Positions 55,174-64,000 of a stretch of DNA of 64,000 bases are shown in pieces; the first letter of the stretch is position 1; each line of letters starts with the position of its first letter. The stretch is from positions 97,808-161,807 of the forward strand of contig MNCI01022092.1 of assembly GCA_015680685.1 (NCBI GenBank), written 5' to 3'. Source of the stretch: Gnetum montanum (taxonomy: Eukaryota > Streptophyta > Gnetopsida > Gnetales > Gnetaceae). The position numbers and the translations under genes were made by a program. The notes below the pieces were generated by a model. The model was not told the DNA's origin. It did not search any database and worked only from the letters and a program-made list of their open reading frames with translations.

Positions 55174-56240
55174 TCATTTGTAAAATTTAAGAATATATTT
55201 CTCTGTAAGTAAAATGTTTTTCTCTGAAAGGAAAAAGTGAAATGCTGTAAAATGAAGGAGATGCTCTGTATTATTGTAAGAGACCAAGGTAGTATAGAAA
55301 CCCATTATCCCACAGGACAGTTTCAAGCAATGTACTCTGCAGAAATAAACATTCATGTAGAAAGACAGAAACAGGTTCCCCCAGCACTTTGCCACTAGAA
55401 TCCCCATTCTCTGTGACCATTGCTGTACCGAAAAATATAGGAAAATAAAAAAAAAATCTGCAATGACAAGAAACCAGAGAGGGCCTCCAAAATGGCACTG
55501 AATAAAGCACAGAAATAGTTGCTGAATACTTGCAGAAACAGGGTTAAACATAAAAGGAAAAACGCAGTATCAATGGTAACAAAAACACAGTGATGCTTGC
55601 TGCTGAAATTGACCAAGAAAACACCAGAAATCACTCCATATTCTATTTGCAATTTCGTCAAACACTTGCCACGAAGGGTTTCTTTGTTCTGTTTTCATAT
55701 TAAGCTTAATTTCCTGGCCAAAGACTACAGAAAATGAATAAAGCAGGGCCAGAACGCAGCCGATTGCTACGCCTACGCCTTTGCCTGCAACTCTGGACAG
55801 TTATGAGCAAAAACTGCAAAACAAAAATACGAATGCGCCGGACTTGGACGTTGTCCACGAATAGGGGCAAGACACCATTGCTGAAGCTCCTCAGATTCAA
55901 GTTAGTGCACCGTTGATATAAGCAAGTTAGTAACTATGTCAAGCTCCGCGAAAAAGCTGTTCCAACTGCAATCACGTTTGTGGGGGTTCAATAGTTGACA
56001 CACAGCCATGACGGACGTGAAAGACGTGGAGAAGGTGGCAGCAAAGCAGCGGTAGGGTTTGGGCGACGTCAGCAACAAACCAACCGCGGTAATCGTGACC
56101 TTGCGCCAATCCGATGCAGAGCGGTGGCAGAGAAATAACGGACGAAGCAGTTTGGTAGCGGTGGCACACAAATCGCGGGAGGAAGCACGCATAGAAGGAG
56201 CAAGCAAAGCAACGCGGTTAACCGTGTTACAAAACATTTA
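55174..56240 (-). pseudogene. Antisense ORF blocks in U3 of the solo LTR
   Basis: Three minus-strand open stretches: 55902-56237 (ASSRDLCATATKLLRPLFL), 55706-55900 (Arg-rich, ending near a cluster of CpG) and 55174-55551 (hydrophobic, LWFLVIADFFFIFLYF). They occupy the place of H's antisense block but share no sequence with it. Unrecognised; possibly captured host sequence or chance frames. Confidence 0.3.
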
Positions 56241-56910
56241 CATTTACAATATATTCACCCTCCCATAAAGTTAACGTATTCGCTATCCTATGAAGTTAAT
56301 TTTATAACTTATTATATTTCTAAAAAAAAAACAACAAAAACATAACCTCAAAGATAATATTGATAATCAACGTGAGTTTATTATCATTAGAAGAAAATGC
56401 TAAAAGAAGATTAAAGAATGAATGTTCACTTTGCCAAATATGATATTTGCATTGTCAACTGAATGTGGAGGCAGCATAAACTTATCCAAAGCTTATGAAG
56501 ATGGATGATGAAATGAGCAACAACTCCATGGTTACTATCTTTACTACTATGATATAAATAAAATATTTTATGATTTAAAAAATGATGAAAAGCCAGTTAT
56601 GAAATATTTTTGTAACATCCTATAAAATGAGACATTTGGCTATTATTCCTATGGAAGTTGTAACTTCCTATGATAGTTACAATTATAATATTTTATCATG
56701 AAGACACTTGTGAACTATAGCATTTTTATCTCTTTTATGGTTGAAACCACCTAAAATTATTGTAACTTACCTAACTTGTTGGGCAAGTAACCTCCTAACT
56801 TGTTGGCCAAGTAATCTCCTAATTGGTTAGTCCAATTACTTGGGAGAAAAGTTAGGTGAGATATTTTTAAAATTGTAACTTCCCTACCTACCTTGGAATC
56901 CTATAAATAG

Positions 56911-56918
56911 ACTTCAAG
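56911..56918 (+). promoter_or_regulatory. TATA box of the solo LTR
   Basis: TATAAATA within CCTATAAATAGACTTC, about 100 bases into the part conserved with H. Confidence 0.6.
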
Positions 56919-58100
56919 GGTCAAGGAAAAAAAAAGAATAGGGAAAAGCATCATCATCACACTTGGAAGATTTGTAAAGAAGATGGCTTGCAAGATGATT
57001 TGCTAGAATAAAGATTTCAGCCTCTTTGTCATGGTCCTGTGAGTTATGCATTTCATTTTTTGTTTTGTTTAAATTGCTTAGCTAGTGGTTTAGATAGTAT
57101 CATCCTTGGCAAGTAATTTTGGGATTTTTAGATTGCTCTTATTGTTCTTGTTGCCCGATAGAAATTTCTGTTAAAATTTTGCCATAGAAGCGCTAGTGAA
57201 TAAAAGCCTTAAGAGCATTTTAGTAGTAAATTTCGTTATTGTGCAACGTTTGGGAACTGCTATTGGGTTGTTGAAAGAGAGCCTCTGTTTGTAGTCATTC
57301 AGTGGAACAATCTAGTAGTCAAGAGGGTTCAGAAAATCTTTGGTATTTTAATGGGACCAGAATAGCTTCTTTATCTTTAAAGTGATTTTCCATGTTATTT
57401 CAATCAGAAATTTTCAAGTCTTTTAAAGGTTCTATTTGAATGCAATCGTTGGCATCTATTGTCTAGTCAAAGTGGAGTCTCGTACGTGGTAGTTTATGCA
57501 GCGATTTTTGGTAGCACAGTAGGATTGTCTTGAAGATATTGCTTGTTTGAACCTTGGAAGTTTGAACAATTCATAGATATTGAATTTGGGATAGCTTTAT
57601 TACGAAGTGCTTACTCATGTCATTTTACCTTGTTTAAATATTTGAGGTCTACACAAATCTGTTTTCTTTTCTTTTCTGCTTATTTCCATCGAATCTTGCT
57701 CTATTTCTAGTTTTCTTGTGGAACTATCTCTTTCTCTGGGAAAAATTAGGAGTAGATTGCAGAGTTGTGCTCAAATGTTTTTGCAAAATTTTACTTGTTA
57801 CAAGCAGGTATTACAAGGACTGCGTAGACTAGGTAGTTGAACAAAATAGGAAACTTTCAATAACTCATAGTACTAGACAAAGCTAGTTGAATCTCTTTAA
57901 AGTAAGTCATTTGTAGTTTACACACAACGAATTTGTCACATTTCTCACAACCGCACGCCACAACAGCACACACAGATACTCACATTAGCTACTGAGTCTA
58001 TTTGGAGGTATCTGGGCCTTGGTGTAGCCAGAGACCAGCAGGCATCTAAATCCTGTTTGAGGACACTCGTTGGCGGTTGTGTCCCAAACGGTCACCAACA

Positions 58101-58105
58101 ACAAC
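58101..58105 (+). repeat. Right target-site duplication of the solo LTR (ACAAC)
   Basis: Matches 54937-54941. Confidence 0.9.
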
Positions 58106-58279
58106 ATCATGAGAACCTTGAATTTTAAATTTCAATGTACATTGTTCCTTTATCTCTTGGAAAAAATCTCTAGACAACCAATGTACTTTATATGATCTAA
58201 TATGATTATTAGTTGTCAAACCCAATCTAGTAACTGTTCTAGAAGAAATAGCATTTCCTTGGACTCCTTCATCAATCAA
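58106..58279 (-). pseudogene. Protease N-terminal part of G1
   Basis: Reads MIDEGVQGNAISSRTVTRLG (catalytic D-G-G of F1 here D-E-G), then IRSYKVHWLSRDFFQEIKEQ and FKIQGSHDV up to the solo LTR. Confidence 0.7.
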
Positions 58280-59647
58280 AATTTAAATCCATTTCCCACT
58301 AATCAAATTTCTAACTCCAATCATAAACAATAGTTTTCTACCAAGATGAACCCCTCTATTTACATTAGTCATAAATGCACAAGAATTTAATTGAAAAAAT
58401 TTCTGAATTTTTGAAGCATTAGGATTACCTCCTAAAGAGCCTAGCTTGATGTCTCCTCTACCCCCATGATTTATACATATCTACCTTTGGCTACCTTATG
58501 AAGTGGGAATTTTCATTACTTTTGTTTCCATTTTCCACACTTAAAGCACTAAATCTTGGATGAGTTGCTACCTTGACCCTTGCCTCCCTTGCCTTCTCCT
58601 TCTTGTCTTTGACCTTCTCATTTTCCCATTCTATCTTCTTATCTTGGATTTCCTCCTTGTCCTCAAATTTGAACCTAAATTCATTCTCAGATTTGGATCC
58701 CTTCTCCTTCCCCTTGAAAGTTTGTTTGCTCCTATTTCCAAATCTAGTTTTTTTGCTTCTACGTAGCCTTGAGTTGTAAATCATAAGTCTCATCAAGAGT
58801 TTGTGGCTCATAAAAAGACAACTCCCAATAATACATCATTTTGAGACCTCCTAAAATAATTAAAGCATGTTCATATTCCTCCCAATTTATCTTAGCTCAA
58901 TGGAATAGATCATAAAATTTGATATAGAATTCTTTGACATCATTATCACCTTACCTTATAAATTTAACTTCATAATGGTCTCCTGCCTCTAATGAGACTA
59001 TTCAAATTTTCTTTTCAACCTATATTTCATCAAAATCCAATCTTTGATGGGTTGACCAATTTTTCTCTCATAACCTTGGAACTCCTTTTACCACCAAGTA
59101 GAAAGCATACCTTCTAGTCTAGATTTAGCAATAGGTACCCTCAAGTTATTTGGTACCTTTTCCAACTTGAAATGCTTCTCAAGTACCTTTAGCCAACTTG
59201 CAAAAGCATTGGTTCCATCTACACCATTGAAAGTCTTCAACTCAACATATGGAAGTCTAGTAGCATCTCTAAACACTCTAGCAAGCCTACTTCATCTTCT
59301 TCATAAAGCTTGCCAAGGGAAGAAATAGTTTCCATAGTTGGAGACTTCAAAATTCTCATTTGAGAAATATGATTCCTTTCCATGGGAATCCTTGATTAGT
59401 GGGTTCCTACACTCTCATAGCTAGACTGTCCTTTCGTATCATCCACTCTATCTCTACTAGGCTATGAAACTTCTTCATCTAAACATGCAGGCTCATCACC
59501 TTCACATGTCTGGACATGGCTAGGACTAATATTTCTATCTACCTCTGTGATAATTTCATTCAACCAAGTAACCATCATTTGGAAGGTAGACTTCATGCTC
59601 TCTATGTTTCTATTCAAGGCTTGCACATGTTTCTTCTTATGCGCCAT
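58280..59647 (-). pseudogene. gag of G1, broken
   Basis: ATG 59647 (MAHKKKHVQALNRNIESMK). The gag core near 59088-59276 reads YVELKTFNGVDGTNAFASWL and SRLEGMLSTWW; the Lys/Glu-rich linker at 58491-58811 includes FRFKFEDKEEIQDKKIEWEN. Stops and shifts throughout. Clear sister of F1's gag. Confidence 0.75.
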
Positions 59648-59696
59648 CTAAAATTGACAAAATTTTCAACCAAACGTAAGTAGAAATTAACAAAAA

Positions 59697-59708
59697 GCTT
59701 CAATACCA
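59697..59708 (-). promoter_or_regulatory. Primer binding site of G1, tRNA-iMet type
   Basis: Minus strand TGGTATTGAAGC. Confidence 0.55.
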
Positions 59709-59715
59709 ATAACAC

Positions 59716-60670
59716 TAGAGTAGATTCACTCCAATATTAAACTTACCTTCCAACACTAAATCCAATATCATGAAAGGAAAATTTATTTGCTAGAAAATAA
59801 GAAAACTAGCTATTTTCAATTATTCAAAAGAGAAGATTACAACAGGATTTCCAAAACCCACAAAACATTCAAAACCTCTCAAAATACTCACACAATTCTA
59901 CAAAGCATGAGGATCTAGAATCATACAATGGTTTTTCCCAATATAAGACACAACCAATAGAGAATCTTTTTGATAACCTAGAACTAAGATCTTACCTCAC
60001 AAGCAAGATCATAACACACAACATAATTAGCATTAGAGCTGCAACCTCTATGCACTCACTCAATGTGCTCTCTCTCTTACTCAAGTTTAACATAAAAACT
60101 TACATGACATCTTCTCTTCATATCTCCATGGTACAAGCATGAAACACCAACATATTTATTAAGAAAACAAGATAAAAACCTAAAGAAATCTTCCACAAGC
60201 TGAACTTGGAGTTCCCACACTATTTCTATCTTTCCACCTTCTTCTAGTTATTTCCCAACTTGGAATAGTCAATTCTAAAATTTTTCTTAGTTGTATGGGT
60301 CATCTCTAGTCTCCTTGGATCATCTTTAGTAAAAACATAATTTTCAATAGAAATGTTTGTTGAGTGTAAGAGATGTCTCCTTCATGGGGGAGACATATCT
60401 TCCTAGTAGAGATGTCTCTTCTATTTGGAAGACACCTCCTTTGAGACGTGTCCACTTCTAGAGAGACATCTCCTATTAGTGAAAGATGTCTTCTGAAAAG
60501 ACTGAATTCCAAGTAGAGACATCTCCTACATATTCTAGACATCTTCTATGAAGTCCTAGCTCCCAAACAAGATGTCTCCTTAACCTATAGGACATCTCCA
60601 CAAAGCCTAAAATGTGCAAAACATAACTTGTAGGAAAAAGCACAAGGGAATCAGGATAAGTATTCCTACA
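59716..60670 (-). mobile_element. 5' LTR of G1
   Basis: About 955 bases, sense TGTAGGAATACT to CTACTCTA. U3 (60340-60600) again carries six TGTCTC/GAGACA cores. Confidence 0.75.
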
Positions 60671-60740
60671 CAAAATTTCATGTGCAGTAATTATAGCAGA
60701 ATGAACACCTTGAACCTCAAGAGTTAAACTCATGTTAACT
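60671..60740 (+). repeat. Dispersed repeat R, copy 2, right part
   Basis: CAAAATTTCATGTG...AACCTCAAGAGTT aligns with 20588-20650 of copy 1. Confidence 0.55.
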
Positions 60741-62150
60741 TGGTAATCTTCATAGCTAGTCACTTGATATTCCTAACAATGAGATAGCTTGTTAATCCTA
60801 GCAATTAGTACGTGCATTCAAGAATGTAATCATAGTTGTATGAAACACATGTTTATCATATCTATAATAACTTAAGAAATTCCATAAATATTTGATTATA
60901 TGGCAAGATGAAAGTAAGGTAATTGATGCTTAGCATGAAAAAATAAATCTAACTTAATAAAAGAAAGATCNCATTTGTTAAGATCTGATGATATCATCAA
61001 TAATCTTCTAAATCCAACAAGCCATGCATTTAGTTAAACTTTTATAAGTATTATTAATAAGGGTAATGGATGTACAATTACCAATAAGTAAGAAGAGTAA
61101 TGAAATGATTTTTAACCATATTGAAATCACATCCAATAATTCAAGGAACTTTAGGCTAAGAGAAAAGATATTTTCAAACTTCTACTTAGTATTTTAATTT
61201 ATTAAGAGCATAAATACTATAGAGTTTGAAATATCCTTTTTTCACTTTGAAAAATACCCAAATAATTCTATCAAATTTATCAATGCCAAAATTCAAACCT
61301 TTTCAAATCTAGTTTTTATTAACTAAAATAACATCACCTTCTTTATTAACTTCATGATTAGTAGGAAAACAATGTAGTTTTCTAAAATGTAATTAGCACC
61401 AATACTAATATCATATGTTGAGATATTAATATTTTAAATAAAAATAAAATCTAGATATAAATATTAGTTTGAAAAATCCTCCTCAACAATATTTACTTAT
61501 GATCTATCAAACAGGCCTTGAACATTTCATGGTAGTACTAACATTGAGGTGTAGATAAAAAGGTACATGATCTTGCAATCCATGTCACTAATAGCTAAAA
61601 TAGAAATTTCAATGTAAAATATATTTAGAACATTAGTAGAAGTAGAGATAGAAGGAAATACCTTGTTGGTTTTTAGACAAAAATCATTATCAAAATACCT
61701 CTTCTTGCTACATTGTAGTAAGTGAAAGTCTTCTACATTAACACTTGCATTGCTAGTTCTTTCTTAAAAATTTTTTACCCTAAAGAAGAATTCTCTTTAT
61801 ATATAAGAAATTTACTAGCATCCTTAGATTTAAAAGAATTAACAATACGTTGTGAAGTTGTTGAAAAAAGTTGCATTTATGCCTATTGAAAAATACCCTT
61901 ATTTTTTCCTTTAAGAAATGTTGTTTCCTTTTCTCACAAACAAATTTTTATTAAAAAGAAGATAAATGTAAATAGCATAACCTTTACAATGATAATAGCA
62001 TCCTCATAAATTATGATATGTAATTTTTAAATGTTTTTTTAGAATAAAAGGTAATAATTTTTATTTTTATTATATAATAGGAGTTTACTTTAATAAAATA
62101 TCGGAAATTTTCAGAATTATGGGAAATTATAATGTTATTTTGGTCCTAAT
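60741..62150. other. No gene seen
   Basis: Very AT-rich sequence with one N (about 60971). No open frames or repeats worth naming. Confidence 0.4.
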
Positions 62151-63052
62151 CCATATAGATATTTAATTTGTAAGTGCTATTTTGTCATTGGGACTATATT
62201 GTATTATTTTTAGTAAACTTTGCCCCACTTGTCACATATATATATAGATATATATCCAAGGCATCTCTTAGCAATTTTTATCACAAAATCATCAATATAA
62301 TTTTAGAAAGAATTTGACCATTTCATAACCAATTCATCAATATTTCATTAATTCACCAATTCATCAACATTCATTAACATCATTCATCACTATTTATTAA
62401 ATATTGGAACTTGAACTTGTAGACATTCGATATTTTAATCATATATTTACCATTTTACAACATTTTCAATGATTCTAGATTTATTAGAAATCTAGAAAAG
62501 GTATCAATGTGAAGCTAAAATTTTAGTTGAATATTTATTATGTCTGGGAAAATTTAGTTATATAATTTGGTAGACTTTCTGAATCTAGAATTTTTACCAA
62601 AATGAATGATGGTAAATAATTAGATTATTTCCCCTTCATAACAAAATAATTTAATGTGATATTAGATTTATTTCAAAGCTAATATTTGTGGGAAGGTTAA
62701 GTTAACATTTTAGCATCAAAACCTCAACAACTTTTAAGTTATCATTTCTCAAAGTTGCATGACTAGAATTAGTAGAATTTTTGATAAATTTGAAAGAACA
62801 TAATATAACCTCAAATTTTGAATATCTTTTATAGTAATTCATTTTTCTAAATTATATAGAACTTCCTAATCTTTCTAAAAATATAAATTTTATTAGTTTA
62901 TTCTTTGTGAAGTCAAGATAACCAAGCAAGTCTTTTGTTGTCTAAAATTCTTTCCCTTGGTATCAAAGTACCAAGTTCACCTATAAAAATTAGCACAAAA
63001 GACATAGCTAGATGCTTTATCTTCTTTGATGGCTCTCAAGATTTTAGCTTAT
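62151..63052 (+). mobile_element. Possible decayed LTR and leader of a copia-like element
   Basis: TTGGTATCAAAG at about 62959-62970 resembles the iMet primer site TTGGTATCAGAG. Upstream is an LTR-like stretch with an AT-rich promoter (62238-62260). Downstream, CFIFFDGSQDFSLL recalls the start of copia gag (FDGSNY). The LTR at 63053 cuts it off. Edges not defined. Confidence 0.3.
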
Positions 63053-63942
63053 TGATGAGTGGCTAGGTACCCCTATGCCCAATCATACGAATCATGGGTG
63101 TTCACATGCAACTCGGTTGAATTTCGTAGACTGTAAGCACTTAACATACACCAGACTCTAACCAGTGAAACCTTGGGTTAGAATTGTCGTTTCCTTCCTA
63201 ATCTCACTTGTGATGTTCTGTTTGCGATGGTTAACTAAGATTAAGGCTAATCATTTTTATAGATTTTTACTTATCTTTTGGTGTTTAATTAAAGTATGGA
63301 AAGTAAAGAATAAACTATTTCCTACTCTATAATTATCCTAATTTGTGTTCTAGTTATTCCTAGCATAAGTATCTGATCCCATCTTCCGGGCATCTTCTGA
63401 GCATCCCCTAAGCACTTCTGGGTTACCAGACATTAAGCGTCACTAGGTTTACCAAGTGTTGGGTTTACATTCGAGATGGTCGTACTTATGGCCTTTATGA
63501 ACTATGAAGGAACGATAGAGATTAAAATAACAATAATAGAAACTTAAGTAATTAACAAAGCATAAATATATGAAACTACTGAATGCATAAAATGGCTAAG
63601 TCCAAATGCTGTAAGCAATGCTTGAAGAGTTCATCTTTATTGTTGTCACGCTAATGGGCTCAGATACATCAACTCTCGAATAAAGAGCCGATCACTTTTC
63701 TTACACCTACTATGGGCACTTGGAAAAATATTCTATTTCCTACGGGAACAAATTGCAAAAGCTTTGCTACAACTAACTAAAAGGTATCTAAATGAGATGG
63801 AAGGCCCTCTTATTTATAGGTTGAAATAGGCTCTGCGTAAACGAGGCCACGTCGACGCAGGGAAGGCTACATCAATAGGGCCATGTTGATGTAGCCACAT
63901 ATACGTAGCCTAGTTGACGCATCAACTAATGACACTTCATCA
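63053..63942 (-). mobile_element. 3' LTR of a minus-strand Athila-like element
   Basis: 890 bases; sense TGATGAAGTGTC to CACTCATCA. TATAAATA (minus) at 63811-63818 followed by AGAGGGCC as in D. U3 (63835-63935) repeats CTACRTCRAYGTGGCC-type words, as in element C. The body lies right of the window. Confidence 0.8.
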
Positions 63943-63952
63943 TACCCCCACG
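63943..63952 (-). promoter_or_regulatory. Polypurine tract of the right-edge Athila-like element
   Basis: Minus strand GTGGGGGTA, the same signature as in D. Confidence 0.7.
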
Positions 63953-64000
63953 ACTGAGTAAAAACTCATCCTTGAGTTTCTCTACAATTTGGAAGGTATG

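Larger units (their letters stand above)
54942..58100 (+). mobile_element. Solo LTR of the H family, 3.16 kb
   Basis: TGTTGGCACATTTGG to GTCACCAACA, flanked by perfect ACAAC, with G1 protease on both sides: a textbook solo LTR left by recombination between two LTRs. From about 56770 it matches H's LTRs; before that only the first 30 or so bases match. The rest of U3 is unrelated, including a CpG-richer antisense block at 55650-56240. TATA box at 56911-56918. Confidence 0.9.
51921..60670 (-). mobile_element. Element G1: F-family Ty3 element with an unknown ORF in place of RT
   Basis: Minus-strand: 5' LTR 59716-60670, iMet-type primer site, gag, protease (split by the solo LTR), a 1.2-kb coding-like region of unknown identity, integrase C-terminus, polypurine tract, 3' LTR 51921-52873. 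RT, RNase H and most of integrase are absent. Flanks show no target duplication, but the repeat R sequence on either side joins up. Confidence 0.8.

Overview
The window looks like nuclear DNA of a land plant with a very large, repeat-filled genome. It is AT-rich, most CpG sites have decayed, and nearly all of it is nested LTR retrotransposons. The element types (Tat/Athila-like Ty3, chromovirus-like Ty3 with an initiator-Met primer site, a possible Ty1/copia scrap) and the degree of nesting suggest a seed plant, perhaps a gymnosperm, but nothing here fixes the species. I see no rRNA, true tRNA or CRISPR, and no intact cellular gene. A 43-base N run (10311-10353) and three single Ns (32041, 39711, about 60971) are assembly gaps; two of the single Ns sit exactly where sequence present in a sister copy is missing.

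Layout. 1-6468 is the 3' end of a plus-strand Tat-like Ty3 element: a spliced antisense gene (exons between 537 and about 4470, minus), a minisatellite, a polypurine tract, and a 3' LTR (5100-6468) whose U3 carries five hairpins. It sits in element C, a minus-strand Athila-like copy (gag at 6474-6703 and 13580-15072, 5' LTR 15230-16151). Element C is also split by element D (6704-13579, plus), a gag-protease-only relative of the same family with the 5-bp target duplication CAAGG. 16152-21167 is older sequence with a broken gene copy (18629-19080), a possible exon (minus, 17307-17540), a SINE and one copy of a dispersed repeat R. Elements E1 (21168-28017, minus) and E2 (28673-33797, plus) are two members of one non-autonomous family lying head to head.

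35268-49087 is F1, a chromovirus-like plus-strand element with most of RT, RNase H and the integrase N-terminus missing. It is split by element H (38334-47156, TSD AATAG), a long-LTR element that keeps gag and integrase, lacks protease, RT and RNase H, and carries an extra ORF behind its own TATA box. 49321-49670 is a tRNA-like foldback and 50286-51123 an Athila-like LTR. 51921-60670 is G1, a minus-strand relative of F1 inserted in a second copy of repeat R. G1 is itself split by a 3.16-kb solo LTR of the H family (54942-58100, TSD ACAAC). The window ends with a decayed copia-like LTR remnant and the 3' LTR (63053-63942) of a minus-strand Athila-like element running off the right edge.

Two themes recur. 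First, none of the four well-covered element types retains RT and RNase H: D has gag-protease, E has gag-protease-linker-integrase C-terminus, G1 has gag-protease-unknown ORF-integrase C-terminus, H has gag-integrase. All would need enzymes in trans. Second, family members share R-U5 and LTR tips but carry unrelated U3 segments, several with arrays of short palindromes or antisense exon-like blocks. The best candidate for something little described is the seven-exon antisense gene at the left edge.
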